A DNA stretch of 64,000 nt from Sesamia nonagrioides (taxonomy: Eukaryota > Arthropoda > Insecta > Lepidoptera > Noctuidae): contig JADWQK010002537.1 of the NCBI GenBank assembly GCA_017933935.1, forward strand, positions 992,001-1,056,000. The letters run 5' to 3'. Shown piece after piece: positions 1-11,680 of the stretch. Each line of letters begins with the position of its first letter. The stretch's first letter is position 1. Below the pieces are notes generated by a model. The model was given only the letters and a program-made list of their open reading frames with translations. It made no database searches and was not told where the DNA came from. Both the position numbers and the translations under genes were made by a program.

Positions 1-1186
1 TGAGGTGTTCGTCTAGGATAACACCTAAGTATTTGGCTCGCTTTTCCCAAGGGATCGGCTTGTCAGACATGATGATTGGTCGGGGAAGGGTGGGTTTGCG
101 CGGCGGTCTCGAGTAGAGTACCGCTTGGCTCTTTTCGGGATTGACTTCTATTCTCCATTTTTTAAACCAGTCAGCAAGAGCGTTGACAGCGGTCTGGAGA
201 TTTAGTTTTATTTGATTGGGGTTGGTTCCTGAGCAGTAAATGGCTGTGTCGTCTGCGAAGAGAGCGAGGTGAGCCTTTTTACTTTTGGGGATGTCGCTGG
301 TGAATAGCGTGAAGATCAGAGGGGCCAGTACGGAGCCCTGGGGGACTCCGGCCCGGATGAGGTGGGAGGGGGAGACAGCTCCTTCGGTCTTGTAGCGGAA
401 AGTTCGGTTTGACAGGAAGTCTCGCAGGATGAGCGCGAGACGGTCAGGCACGCCGAGTTGGTACAGCTTGTATATTAAGCCGTTGTGCCAGACTTTGTCA
501 AAGGCTTTCGCTATATCGAAGTAAATAACACCTGTCTTCATACCACGTAGGAATCCTGCGTGAATATGCTCGGTGATGCGGAGGACTTGTTGGACCCTGG
601 AGTGCCGAGAGCGGAACCCGAATTGTTCGTCGGGGATGAGGCCCTTGTTCTCGGCAAAGGCTCTGAGACGCTTATAAATAAGCCTTTCATATACCTTGCC
701 GAGGACTTTTAGCAAGCTGATGGGACGATAGCTCGAAGGCTCAGATCTTGGCTTGCCGGGCTTAGGAATGCCTATAACGGTCGCTTCCTTCCACGTTTGT
801 GGGAAGATATTGTTGCCCATGGCTCCATTGAAGATGGTGGCCAGTAGGATGATCAGGTGGGCGGGGAGGAGTCGGATCACTTTGTTGGTGATGCCGTCAG
901 AACCGGGAGCTTTTTTGGGTTTGAGGCCTCTGATAATATCCTGCACTTCGTCTGGAGTGACGGGAGGCAGAGGATCTTCAGGGTCTTCGACGGGTGGGAG
1001 GGAAGCTCTGCGTTCGACCTCTGCGTCAACCTTCAGGAGGTGAGCTGGGTCTACTGGTTGAGCGCTAGGGGAGCATTGGGCTTCTAGGCTGATGGCTAGA
1101 CATTCAGCCTTGTCGTCATCGTCAAAGGCGATGGTTTTATCCGGTCGGATTAAGGGGGGAATGGTGACTTCTTCTCTGGATTTGAG
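1..1186 (-). mobile_element. Jockey-clade LINE reverse transcriptase, partial
   Basis: One open frame on the minus strand runs from a stop near 1185 to the window edge. It encodes the reverse transcriptase of a non-LTR retrotransposon, which copies element RNA at a nicked target. Visible RT blocks in order are KAPGSDGI (~930), SYRPISLL (~730), IYFDIAKAFDKVWH (~510), GVPQGSVLAPL (~340) and the catalytic FADDTAIYCSG (~245), followed by the KYLGVILD block near the edge. No endonuclease is seen upstream, so the copy appears 5'-truncated; its 3' end lies outside the window. No stop breaks the visible RT frame, which suggests a fairly young copy. The Jockey assignment rests on motif spacing recalled from the family. 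Confidence 0.9.
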
Positions 1187-1362
1187 TTATGGACCTTAAT
1201 ACATGTTACCGGCGCTCTTATACTTGCCCCGGTAACGAAACCATAGCGACTTCTAATTCGACGCCAACGCCATCTAGAGAGCAAAGGGGTAAACTTTTGC
1301 GTTTTGCTTTACATAGGTGTAAAAATGAGTACTTATTTTATTTTTATGTTTCTTTGCCTATA

Positions 1363-1582
1363 TATATACTAATATATAAAGCTGAAGAGTTTATTTGTTT
1401 GTATGTTTGTTTGTTTGTTTGTGCGCGCTAATCTCGGGAACTACTGGTCCGATTTGAAAAATTCTTTTTGCGTTGGATAGCCCATTAATCCAGGAAGGCT
1501 TCAGGCTATATAAGATCGCGCTGCGACCAATAGGAGCGGAGTATAACTAAACCACGCGAACGAAGTCGCTGGCGGCCGCTAG
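1363..1582 (+). mobile_element. Helitron-like non-autonomous element, family B
   Basis: The element begins near TATACTAATATATAAAGC and ends at the palindrome GCGGCCGC plus CTAG, followed by T. A second copy (14258..14448) shows the intact TC start. TC start, hairpin plus CTRR end and insertion between A and T are the classic Helitron signature. There is no coding capacity. The first two bases here read TA rather than TC, so the 5' end is slightly degraded. It lies tail to tail with the copy at 1595..2095. Confidence 0.7.
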
Positions 1583-1594
1583 TATTAAATACGA

Positions 1595-2003
1595 CTAGCG
1601 GCCGTCCGCGACTTCCTTCGCGTGTAGTTAGCTATTATACTCCGCTCCTATTGGTTGCAGTGCGATTTTATATAACCTTAAGCCTTCCTGGGTTAACGGG
1701 CTATCAAACGCAAAAAAAAAAAAATTTTACAAATCGGACCCGTGGTTCCTGAGATTAGCACGTTCAAACAAACAAACTCTTCAGCTTTATACATATACTA
1801 GCTTTCCGCCCGCGGCTTCGCCCGCGTGGAGTTGGGTTATATCGCGCTTTTTAGATTTCCCTCGGGAACATCATTTTTTCCGGGATAAAAGGTAGCCTAT
1901 GTTCTTTCTCAGGGTCTAAAGATTTTCTGTGCCAAATTTCATCAAAATCGGTTGAGAGGTTTAAGCGGGAAAGCGTAACAGACAGACAGACAGACAGACA
2001 GGC

Positions 2004-2035
<32 letters not shown>

Positions 2036-2095
2036 CGACAGACAGACAGACAGAGTTACTTTCGCATTTATAATATTAGTATGGATTAGTATAGA
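1595..2095 (-). mobile_element. Helitron-like family B copy, split by another Helitron
   Basis: This is an inverted copy of the 1363..1582 element, with CTAG at its left end and its TC start near 2094. It is interrupted at 1797/2086 by a second Helitron-like element. Removing the insert joins the two halves into the uninterrupted family B 5' end, as seen at 14258, with no duplicated bases. Confidence 0.72.
1798..2085 (-). mobile_element. Helitron-like non-autonomous element, family A (Lep1-like)
   Basis: On the minus strand it starts TCCATACTAATATTATAAAT, carries a (GTCT)n tract, and ends with a GC-rich hairpin (GCGGGCGAAGCCGCGGGC) plus CTAG. It sits exactly between an A and a T. The same family recurs at 3558, 25042, 49468 and 51363. 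The structure matches short non-autonomous Helitrons of Lepidoptera; the Lep1 name is from memory and unchecked. Confidence 0.78.
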
Positions 2096-2242
2096 TAGAT
2101 TAAAAAACAATAGTAGGCTGTGATTTTTTTTCTTTATTGTGTGGGCACTCAAATGAGAAAGGATAAGTGCTTATACTTGTACAAGAAATTCACTTTTTTC
2201 TTGATTAAGACTTTAATTATAAATTATAACTTTTTAATTATA

Positions 2243-2678
2243 CAATATGTAAAGAAAACCCTGTCCGATCCGTGAAGGTATTGTTAGGTATCGATAACTG
2301 ATTCTACTAATGCCTACAAAGCCGGGCTAAACTTAAAAAAAAAATCCCCCTAATAAAATAAATATTATTTCGCAAAAAGAGGTAACTTAAAACATCTTCG
2401 GTAGGTCACCCAGGCGCGGGCGGAGAGGGGCAGGGCACGCGGCACGCGGCCGCATCGCTATTCGCTCAGAATTATACTGTCAAAAATAATGTTGTCACTT
2501 TTTAAAAATTACCAAATTTTGGGGAAGTTGGAATTAATTTGCGGGAAAAAGAGGTAATTTCAAAATTCACTAGTATTGTTACTATCATGATTATGTAAAA
2601 TTTCATATGTTATTTGGTCATGTGTTTACCTAACCTTTACTATCCTTACGGGTCGGACAGGGTTTTCTTAACATATTG
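2243..2678. mobile_element. TIR element, CAATATGTAAAG family, TA target site
   Basis: Near-perfect terminal inverted repeats begin CAATATGTAAAGAAAACCCT, and TA flanks both ends, as in Tc1/mariner-type MITEs. The interior is non-coding. Copies are at 55805..56205 and 60493..60917. Confidence 0.8.
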
Positions 2679-2712
2679 TATATAAACTCAATTGAAAGTC
2701 AAAAGCTCTTTT

Positions 2713-2798
2713 ATTTCATCAAAATCGGTTGAGGGGTTAAAGCGGGAAAGCGTAACAGACAGACAGAGTTACTTTCGCATTTATAATATTAGTATGGA
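2713..2798 (-). mobile_element. Helitron-like family A, 5'-end fragment
   Basis: Only the 5' portion of family A is present: the TCCATACTAATATTATAAAT start, a short GTCT tract and the CGCTTTCCCGC region. The hairpin end is missing. Confidence 0.7.
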
Positions 2799-3090
2799 TG
2801 AAGTGGTCATAATCAGCCCATAATTTTCCCTTTCCTCTTGGGACACAGGCGTCCTCTCGGTGAGAAGTGGGCAGTAATCTACTACGCGGGCTCAACGCAG
2901 GTTGGTAGATGTCACATGCCTCCGAAGTTTTGCTTCTAAGACATTCTGGCTTCCTCATGTTGTTTTCCTTCACCGTTTTGAGAGCACAAGTGATGAAATA
3001 ATTTACACAAAGTAAAGCGCCTGACGAGGTTCGAACTTACGACCTACAACTTGAAGTCGCGGTTGACAGCACTAGGCCACCGCTGCTCTC
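2799..3090 (-). mobile_element. tRNA-derived SINE, family 2
   Basis: On the minus strand a tRNA-like head shows an A box (GGCCTAGTGCTG, near 3075) and a B box (AAGTTCGAACCT, near 3032). Then come GTGAAGGAAAACA and a tail ending in GGGCTGATTATGACC. These boxes are the internal RNA polymerase III promoter. It is non-autonomous and depends on a LINE for mobility. A related copy lies at 16482..16733. Confidence 0.78.
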
Positions 3091-3135
3091 TAAATAATAA
3101 GTAGTAATAGTATATAAATAGTAGATATAGAAACT

Positions 3136-3530
3136 CATCATCATCATCTCAGCGTTCATCCCAGTAGCATCCGAAGCTTTTTCAGCTTTGGAGTCTGGGG
3201 TCCGCTTTACCAGTCTAACTGCTGATAAGGCTAAACTTGAACATTTTCCGTGAAGCGACTGCCGTCTGACCTCCACAACCCGAAGGCGACACCGAAGCAT
3301 TGCAGTTAGACCAATTGTTGGACTTTTGAGGGCTCCAACAACCCGGAACGACTGCCACTAGATGTTCGTATGGCAACCGGGACCAACGGCTTAACGTGCT
3401 CTCCGAGGCACGACCAGACCAGTGCAAATAGTCATATTCATGCATACAAATATTTGCACTGTGCGGGGATCGAAACCGCGCCTCCTTGCGCAGCGGCCGC
3501 GTCCGTCACCGCTACGCCACAGAGGCTGTC
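3136..3530 (-). mobile_element. tRNA-derived SINE, family 1, near full length
   Basis: The minus strand shows A box TGGCGTAGCGGT (near 3513) and B box GGTTTCGATCCC (near 3470), then a ~300-bp body and a (GATGAT)n tail at 3136. Flanks resemble each other (ATAGAAACT left, ATAGAAGCT right), consistent with an aged target duplication. Truncated copies lie at 4994, 13702, 33701 and 48597. Confidence 0.85.
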
Positions 3531-3557
3531 AGTAGGAATAGAAGCTATTCGGACCTA

Positions 3558-3782
3558 TCCATACTAATATTATAAATGCGAAAGTAACTCTGTCTGTCTG
3601 TTACGCTTTCCCACTTAAACCTCTCAACCGATTTTGATGAAATTTGGCACAGACAATCTTTAGACCCTGAGAAAGGACATAGGCTACATTTTATTGAAAA
3701 AAAAAATGATATTCCCGAAGGAAATCTAAAAAGCGCGATATAACCGAATTCCACGCGGGCGAAGCCGCGGGCGGAAAGCTAG
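3558..3782 (+). mobile_element. Helitron-like family A, full length
   Basis: It starts TCCATACTAATATTATAAAT, has a GTCT tract, and ends with the GCGGGCGAAGCCGCGGGC hairpin and CTAG, flanked by A and T. It is non-coding. Confidence 0.8.
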
Positions 3783-4993
3783 TTGGGAAATAAATAAACT
3801 GAAAGATGTCTGAAAAGAGGATATAGCCAACAAAAGCAATTAGGTTTGATTTCAGGGCTGTTTTCTAATAAACTGATAACTTTATTCGAGAAACAATTTT
3901 GACAGTTATTACTTTTTCTGCAAATAGCTTTGTACAGTCCTATAGGTACTTTTAGAAATTAAATCTAATATAATAAGAGATTAAAAGTTAACAGGCGATG
4001 GAAAGATAGACCAAATTCTATCTTATAGCACACAAATAGACGTACGTAATGATATTACAGTCCAAGTTACTAAACTGTATCACTGGTTGACCATGATTCA
4101 CTGCACAAATTGGTATTTGGGTATGGGCGATTGGTCCATAGTTAAGTTAATGTGTGCAATCATTTTACGAAAATAAGAAGAAATGCTAATGATCTGTTGA
4201 CAATTCAAGAAACGAATCGCTTTTAAAAGTAATCCTCTCGTATGCCGTCCGTTTATATATTTAAATGACATTTTAGATTTACACGTTCATAATCTGAATG
4301 ATTGAATGCGTTCAAACTGATTAAAGACTCGGTTCTACCCAGAAAGTTTATTTTCAATATCACATATTTTTACGCAGAGATACGCTTCGGCAGACTACGA
4401 TCATTTATTTTGAACATAGGTCTACGTTCCGGCGATACGAGAGGTTAAAGTGGTCTTGCCCCCAAGTCATCGACACAGACGTTTCTTCTGATGCACAAGA
4501 TATTTACCTTTCCTTTTTCCTTATTAACACTGCTGTGCTGATTCCTAGAAGGGCGGCACCGCCACTTAATGTCCACAATTTACCGGAATGACGTCACTAA
4601 AATGTTGTCTACAAAAGACTCAAGACCCTCGAACGGCGCAAATATTGTATCCTTATGGGTAACTACAGCTTTGAGCCGTTTAGGGTCGTAACTCTTGGGT
4701 TATGGGGCCCGAGTGCAAATCCTCTTTAAGGAAACCTCTTCGGCTGATCGATACTTCACGTGATCAGAGGGTTAGGTCGCTTTTACCCAAAAAATTAGCG
4801 TTGTCATTCTACCTAGCAATGCTGTCAATCGTCTGGGCATTTTTCCTGATGACTGCGACGCGGACGAGTACATCAACGCCTGAATATTCCTTCCTTTTTG
4901 CAATTATTTATATATAAAACTTTTTTTTTCTAAGGTGGAAAAATTCTCATGGACTATCCTCCGCTCGGGGGCCTGGAGGTGTGTGCCGGACTA
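3783..4993. other. No gene recognised
   Basis: AT-rich sequence. The only ORF (71 codons from 4702) has no recognisable motif or splice context. I see nothing I can name. Confidence 0.6.
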
Positions 4994-5120
4994 ATCATCA
5001 TCATCATCATCTCAGCGTTAATCCCAGTCGCATACGAAGCTTTTTCAGCTTTGGGGTGTGGGGTCCGCTTTACCAGTCTAACTGCTGAGTTTGGCTAAAC
5101 TTCGATATTTTCCGTGTGCT
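4994..5120 (-). mobile_element. SINE family 1, 3' fragment
   Basis: The (ATC)n tail and the following ~110 bp match the 3' half of the SINE at 3136..3530. The tRNA head is absent, so this is a 5'-truncated insertion. Confidence 0.75.
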
Positions 5121-7339
5121 GGACCCTTACCGGCTAAAAAAACACCAAAGCGTTCGTTATCTGCCTTTCCTGGGTACCGGGTCCTCCCAAGTTAAGACTT
5201 TTAATTTAGTACCTACCTAAAATAACATCACGACATATTCGCCGAAAAATTTATAGAAAAATAATTTTAATTCCCGCACAAAAAAGTTCAGTTTACGTTA
5301 ACTTCAAACATTTTTATAACTTTTTCAAGAGTGCTATTCTTTCTTAAATAAACTTAATCAACATTAAATAAAGTTGATATTTGTTAAACTTGAAACAACA
5401 TCAATTTGAAACTAAATTTGAGTATAATGTGAATATATAACTATAATAGATGTCTAAGATAGTGGTTTTTAACACTAAAGTCACATTTTCATGGCAGGTC
5501 AGAGCGGCCATTATGTGGCGGACACCGCCCTTCTACGAAATCGTAGCTTCATAAATGATTTAATCACCTTCAATTCAGTTCTTACCGCCTAAATGAATAA
5601 AGACCGAATTTTATTCGACAAATTCACAGCCCCACTAGACTTCGACCTGTCAAAAGTAATGGGGTGGCGTTTTTACCGTTTCTCCCAACTTTTGCGGTTT
5701 TTTTTTTCTCTGTTAGAACCTTCCTTATGCATTAACGAAAATATGAAAACAAAAAATATCCGAATTGGTGGAGCCGTTCTCAAGTTTTGCAGCTAGCAAC
5801 GCATTTAGCGATTCATTTTTATTTATATAGATAGATAATGTTATCCTATAATTAAAACTATATATTCATAATAGAACGCTCTCATAACACGTTATGACAT
5901 GCAGCACGTACGCTGTAGCTTAACATATTCCTTAAAATCAAGTGTGAATTAAATTTTCTTTCAATACTGGCCAACCACGCGGTGCATTTACCGTGACGAA
6001 AGGATAACACGCGGCCATGTTGATTTCATACGTAATATAAACGAATTTATAATAGGTATTCTAAATTCAAAATCATTTGATCAGTACTTTTAAAATGAAA
6101 ACTTCTGTCGACGTTCATTTAACGTGGGAAAAAATGAAATAGAAGCATTAGTATCTACTTATACAGTGTTCTTTACATCCGTCATTTGCCTTTTTAAATG
6201 CAGTCTGAAAACTATCTCTTTTCGGGCTTATTGGCCACATTAATCGAAATTCGCTACGATGGTGCCAGTCTCTGGGGAAATCAAATGAGGAAAAACCAAA
6301 CGATTAAAAAAGATAGAGAACAAATCTAGTATGGTACCTAAATTAATAAATCATACATCGTTTGTAAAGAAATCCTTTCCTAGGCTCGGATACTGACACT
6401 ATACACTCTTCTATGACTGTTACTGGATTGAAAACGATTCCAGTGCCAAAATAGGATGGTGCTATCATTTATGTATAGCTCCGTCTCTTCTTCGCAATAG
6501 AATTATGATGGCATAAAACGTCTATAGTCGTCGAAGTATTAATGCCATCATTAATCCAGTTCGAAAAAGAATGGTGCTATCGGTCATATAACTCAGTCTC
6601 TCCTTTTCAGTAGAATCACGATGGCATTAAAACGTCATAATACAGCAACAGTAAACTTTTTACGACAAAATAAATCGCTAAAGAAAAAAGGCGCCAATTT
6701 ATTTGACTTTAAATTTAGAACCATGCTAACCTCCATCGTGACAATGACCGAGAGAACGAGAGTGAATCACAAAACTGTTTGTTTTATTACATCATTTCAT
6801 TGTTCAGAATATTTATTTTGGCTCCAGATAGATCACTTCGGAGACTCCTTCCGTAAGTTGACAAAACAAAATGATTTGTTTACGAAACTTTAGTAAAGTG
6901 AAGTAATGAAAGGCACATTGTTTGTATGTGTAAACATAAGCCAGTTTATTTGTTTTATTTTATTTTTAGATCAATGCCTCTTATGATGCCTCATCAATAG
7001 AAAATATCAACATTCAGCATTATTCTAATGATATTACTATTAAATTGATTGTTGTTGATGACCTAGCTTGGAAATATTTTCAATATTCTCATATACTCAC
7101 ACACACAAACCACCCTTGTTTTGCAAGAACTCCAAAGCTGCTACCATAAATACCCGGGTTCCGGGTAAAGACAAGCCGGTACCGATTGGTCCGATAAATT
7201 AGCCTCGTGTTAACTTGTGCGTTTACAAATAAAGAATCAGTTTAAACATTATGGGCGTTTCTTTTCGTAGATCAACCAGCTGCGATCTTTGCGACCGGAA
7301 AACTTTATAAAAAAAAAAATGCTTTAATACACTTTCAAT
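5121..7339. other. No gene recognised; weak dispersed repeat at 6400..6640
   Basis: AT-rich. Between about 6420 and 6640 two direct copies of an unnamed repeat occur (GGATGGTGCTATC near 6455, GAATGGTGCTATC near 6570, each followed by a similar ~50-bp stretch). A related piece is at 53120..53215. No coding exon is recognised. Confidence 0.5.
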
Positions 7340-7484
7340 GTATAGACGGCAGCACATCAAGCTACTACAGTATGTCAGAGTTTCTTATTAGATATTCAAC
7401 TTTATCTCTAAAGCATTAAAACTCGAGGTTGATTGGGAATATCTGACAGTTTGGGGTAGCTTGGCCTGCAGCTGTCGTCCGTAC
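7340..7484 (-). mobile_element. Short MITE, GTAC-GACGACAGC family
   Basis: About 145 bp bounded by inverted ends ending GTCGTCCGTAC, with an internal region containing AAAGCATTAA. Four relatives lie at 10589, 36827, 54906 and 61582. It is non-coding; the superfamily is not clear. Confidence 0.65.
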
Positions 7485-8473
7485 ATTATACAATGGTGGT
7501 GTCTTCTTTTAAGCTTAATATATGCCAGGAGCCACCGCTATCTTAAAATTAGTGTTACTATTCTAAGAAAAGTTTATGAATTTGACTGTGGCAGCTTTCT
7601 AAATAACATCAGATATTCAATAAGAGTCAGTTTTCTAAGCTACCTTCGTCTATTCATCCTGCATTTTTTTCTGTTCTTGATTTTTATTAATACGCACATA
7701 ACTCTTGTATATTTATTATAATTTTTAATACAATCTGGTTCCAGTTTTAGCTTTAAATTGTCCAACATGTCCGCTGCTTCCAACCGAATACATGGCTCGC
7801 GATAACATCGGATGACTTGAACTTTTCCCAGACACATTACCAACTCGCTTAACACTGTCGATAAATCCGTATCTACGAATTATATGGAGCAGGACTTCAG
7901 CAAATCCTAAAGATCATTAGACATAAAATATAACAAGTTTAAAAATCACTTACTAAGCTACTGCACAAAATAGATCTCACTAAGCATTAGAAAAAAAAAG
8001 AAGGCAGATCAAGTTTTCCACAAAAAAATGGTGACGTTTCAGAAAATGATTTCTGAGATTCCCTCCGTCCCAAATTGATAGGCACCTGAGTGACCAAGTA
8101 AAAGGTGCTGATTCAGCCAATAGCCATTAAGCACTTGCGAGTTTCTGCCAATTTAACTGACCTTTATCGAGAAAAAGTATTTACTAATGGTTTGTCGTTA
8201 GGGGAAAATGTAGGGACTTTCCTGTTTACACGCAGATATTGGTAGAATAAAACAAATTATTCTGAGGGCAGAAAGCACCAAATAATTAATGTGAAAGGAA
8301 TAGTTAACTAAAAACATTGTGTTGACGGTCGAGAGCTCGAGGAGTTTCTCTTAGAATTAGATACGAATAAATGGCACTCACTTTTAGGAGATCTGTTTTC
8401 AATAGTCCGGACTAAGAACTTGCAAATAACAATCCGCAGCAGACTTATCAGTAAAAGACACTAAAATAAAATA
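7485..8473. other. No gene recognised
   Basis: AT-rich sequence with several short ORFs (for example 86 codons from 7461, 71 codons ending 7640) that lack any family motif. I see no element ends or exons here. Confidence 0.55.
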
Positions 8474-8854
8474 CAGTATGTTAAATAACAGAGGGCGTTC
8501 CCTTAAACTCGTTAATATATATCATTAATACATTAAAATAAAAATATCAGCATAGAAAAATAAGCATAAAAAAATCCGAATAAAAAAAAAATCTAATTGG
8601 AAATAAATTTGAAACCTCCTGTTTTAAATCAAAATAGTAGTCGTCATGTATAAATAAATTGCGACGTTGCCGTCTTTCATGTTCGCGTGTACAGTGTGTT
8701 TCTTTTACATGTCAATTTAAAATTTTTATTGAATATTTTCCTATTGGAAAAAATTTTAAAACATTTTGTTTTCGAATGGAAATATTTTTTTAGCATGTAT
8801 GTATGCTATACTATTTCGGGTTAACGGGAACGCCCTCTGTTGGTTAACATACTG
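8474..8854 (+). mobile_element. MITE, CAGTATGTTA family, TA target site
   Basis: 381 bp with ~30-bp TIRs starting CAGTATGTTAAATAACAGAG and flanked by TA on both sides, as for Tc1/mariner MITEs. Other copies are at 9608..9988 (inverted) and 46071..46453 (inside a solo LTR). A 64-codon ORF inside is a by-product of the AT-rich interior. Confidence 0.85.
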
Positions 8855-8950
8855 TATATCTCTAACTGAACAAAAGCACGACACATTTGTTTATATTATT
8901 TTTATAAAACTTCTGTTGGTACTTAATTCTTGCTCGTTATACCTACTTAG

Positions 8951-9282
8951 TCGTACTTAGTAGTTCGTCGTACTTAGTCGCCTATTAAGTCGTGGTGGCC
9001 TAGTGGTTAAAACACCAGCCTCTCAAGTATGAGTGTGCGGGTTCGATTCCAGGTCAGGCAAGTACCAATGCAACTTTTCTAAAGTTATATGTACTTTCTA
9101 AGTATATCTTGGACACTAATGACTGAAGGTGAAGGAAAACATGAAATCTTGAGGAAACCTGGACTTTATAAGTCTGAAATCGCCAACCCGCATTGAGCAA
9201 GCGTGGTGATTACGCTTAATCCTTCTCTGTATGAGAGGAGACCTGTGGCCAGCAGTGGGGCTATAAAAGGTTGATGATGATG
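8951..9282 (+). mobile_element. tRNA-derived SINE, family 3, full length
   Basis: A tRNA-like head carries A box GTGGCCTAGTGGTTA (near 8993) and B box GGGTTCGATTCC (near 9040). The body contains GTGAAGGAAAACATG and ends in (GATGAT)n. A 12-bp direct repeat, ATACCTACTTAG, flanks it at 8939..8950 and 9283..9294, as expected of LINE-driven insertion. Fragments lie at 49935 and 62394. Confidence 0.88.
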
Positions 9283-9607
9283 ATACCTACTTAGCCCATT
9301 TTTAAGGTCTTGTTTTGAAGATTTTTTCCAGAATGAAGTTTTTTTTGTACTCTATGGTTAGGCTCTGAACCGTGAATATACGAGTTTCACTTAGTAATCA
9401 TTTTAACGGTTTGTAGACTCTTTAGCTCTAAAGCCAAACCAAGCCGCTAAATAGGTAAGTTAAAACTCTCACATCACTCTTCTCAATCTCACACGGCACT
9501 CTCATCGCTAGGAGCGAAATTTTACAGGCAACCTTTAAATGAAATACCAAGAGGACAAATAGTGAAGGTAGTCTGGGGTGTACTATTTAGATTTTACAAT
9601 AAATATA

Positions 9608-9988
9608 CAGTATGTTAACTAACAGAGGGCGTTCCCGTTAACCCGAAATAGTATAGCATACATACATGCTAAAAAAATATTTCCATTCGAAAACAAAATG
9701 TTTTAAAATTTTTTCCAATATGAAAATATTCAATAAAAAATTTAAATTGACATGTAAAAGAAACAGACTGTACACGCGAACTTGAAAGACGGCAACGTCG
9801 CAATTTATTTATACATGACGACTACTATTTGGATTTAAAACAGGAGGTTTCAAATTTATTTTCAATTATAATATTTTTTTATTCGGATTTTTTTATGCTT
9901 ATTTTTCTATGCTGATATTTTTATTTTAATCTATTAATGATATATATTAACGAGTTTAAGGGAACGCCCTCTGTTATTTAACATACTG
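9608..9988 (-). mobile_element. MITE, CAGTATGTTA family, inverted copy
   Basis: An inverted copy of the element at 8474..8854, with the same TIRs and TA flanks and identical length by coordinates. The pair encloses 753 bp including the SINE at 8951. Confidence 0.85.
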
Positions 9989-9989
9989 T

Positions 9990-10589
9990 ATATGTCGTGG
10001 ATTTCGATACCATTTTAATAAAAGTTGCACATTTATGTAGTAGTGGGGCTTCCCGGCTTGTGTAGAGCGCCACCGTTTCCTCGTGGCGGCGACCGACGGC
10101 GGTCTCTCGCGTCCCACCCTGGTCCAGGCCATGGTCCGGAGCGAGAGTGCATGGCAGGCCGTCATCTCCTTCTGCGAAGCAGTGATGCTGGCAAAGGAGG
10201 ACGCGGAGCGCGTGAGGGAGCGGAAATCCCAGCGCCCTCACGCCACTAGCCGCCGCAGGAGACGCCCTGGTCGGGAGACAACATCGAGTTCCTGGTCACC
10301 GTAGGCGCGCTGCCCACTGCTCACCGCCCGGTAAGGCCCAGGCCCGCGACGACGACGCGTTGTGTTTCACGCGCGCCTCTAAGAGATATCGGCACATCGT
10401 GACGGGGCCCACGAAGACCGATGCCTCCTGGGCCAGGGTTGCGAGTTGGTTAAAAAAGAAACCGTGGCCGTAGCCGTCGCGCAGGCAAGTGAAGAAGCAC
10501 GGTTGGGCTTTAGTCAGTAAAAATCTGAGACGCCCTTCCGCTCCGCCCAGAGCGCCATTTGATGATTTCCCATCCCCAAAAAAAAAAAA
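9990..10589 (+). mobile_element. LINE 3' end: ORF2 C-terminus, 3' UTR and poly(A)
   Basis: The frame 10083..10304 ends an ORF with LVQAMVRSESAWQAVISFCE and an R-rich tail. I recall this as the C-terminal pattern of insect R1/Jockey-type LINE ORF2 proteins. A ~270-bp GC-rich 3' UTR follows and ends in CCCATCCCC plus a run of A at 10578. The 5' side is cut off next to the MITE at 9608..9988. Matching 3' fragments are at 39596, 57840, 61170 and 61395. Confidence 0.65.
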
Positions 10590-10716
10590 GGTCAAGCTAC
10601 CCGAAATTGACAAATATTCCCAATCAACCTTGAACCTTATTGCTTTAGAGATAAAAGAGAAAATCTAATAAAGAAAACAGACAGATTGTAGTAGCTTGGT
10701 GTGCTATCGACTGTAC
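10589..10716 (+). mobile_element. Short MITE, GTAC-GACGACAGC family, 5'-clipped
   Basis: It starts within the family at GGTCAAGCTACCCG directly after the LINE poly(A) and ends GCTATCGACTGTAC. It is related to 36827..36963. Confidence 0.6.
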
Positions 10717-11529
10717 ATACAAATCCCTTTCCGTTACACGTTGTATAAACAGACAGGAAAAATGAACAAAAAAATATGTACAAAGGTGATGCTATTTCAA
10801 AAGAAATCCCTCTACCCTTCCTCCCCATACCCTCTTTTCTTGCCTTTCTTCTTTTTCTTATCTTTAACCATCCTAAAAAGCTATTTATTTAAATACGTAA
10901 ATAACAAACACCGGAAAATAATAAATCGTGAAAATTATACTTTAGCTTTCAACGCTAATGTTTAGGCCAAACTAAAGCCGTTTTGTCCTTGAAGTATAAG
11001 CCAGTCACTCCAAAGATTAGATTAGGTGCAATCATGCGCGGACCAACTCTATGCGCCTCCGGAAACTTGGCCTTTTAGTCAACAAAAGCAGTTAAAATAG
11101 TGGCCGAAAAAATATGATCTTCATTGTAAAAGCCATTGTTAGAGAATTTGTTGAGTAAGCTCAGCAGAGCTGGGTGAGTTAAAAGGAAATGCCGAATTTT
11201 CATTCTTTTTTCAAACTGATTTATTTTGTGTACCGTACACTTTTGAACAGCTCCATAACATGACATCCAGCCCTGATTGGTCAATTTGTAGCACTGCCAG
11301 TGCAGGAAATTTCAATTGGTAGGTACGTCGCAAACGCATTTTTACCGAGAAACTAGGTCAGCTCGCTCATACCGGCGCACGGTGGACTAAATTATTAAGC
11401 ATGCAAAACACTACAAAGTAGAAGTACTATTTAGACGATGAAAATGGCGGCAGTAGAACTAATCATTTTGACGGTTCTGTACAAAGAAGATAAAAATCGA
11501 AAAGATGCCACGTAAAAGTCTGGATGTAT
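10717..11529. other. No gene recognised
   Basis: Low-complexity CT-rich stretch near 10810..10860, then unremarkable sequence. ORFs of 89 and 69 codons have no recognisable motif. Confidence 0.5.
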
Positions 11530-11680
11530 TTTCTTTACTCTCACGAAAAAACAACTGAACGGTTTTGAAAGAAATTTGGCACGCCGGTGGTTTATAACCA
11601 GGATGAACACATAGGTTATATTTTACCCGGATATTCTCATGGGATCGAAACTTATAGAAGTAATCAGGGGGCGCAGCTAG
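11530..11680 (+). mobile_element. Degenerate Helitron-like 3' part
   Basis: Contains the Helitron-family A-like phrase GAAATTTGGCACG, then GGATATTCTCATGGGATCGA, and ends GGCGCAGCTAG followed by T. Similar degraded copies end near 35811 and 38571. The 5' end cannot be placed with confidence. Confidence 0.45.

Noticed and set aside
3037..3445. Minus ORFs of 87 and 76 codons
   Set aside because: They lie within tRNA-derived SINE sequence, and the same reading recurs in each SINE copy.
2799..9060. tRNA genes at the A/B boxes (near 3075, 3513, 8993)
   Set aside because: A and B boxes are present but the bodies do not fold into a tRNA with an acceptor stem; tails and target duplications mark them as SINEs.
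10296..10613. 105-codon minus ORF
   Set aside because: It is antisense to the LINE 3' UTR and poly(A); the F-run comes from the A tract.
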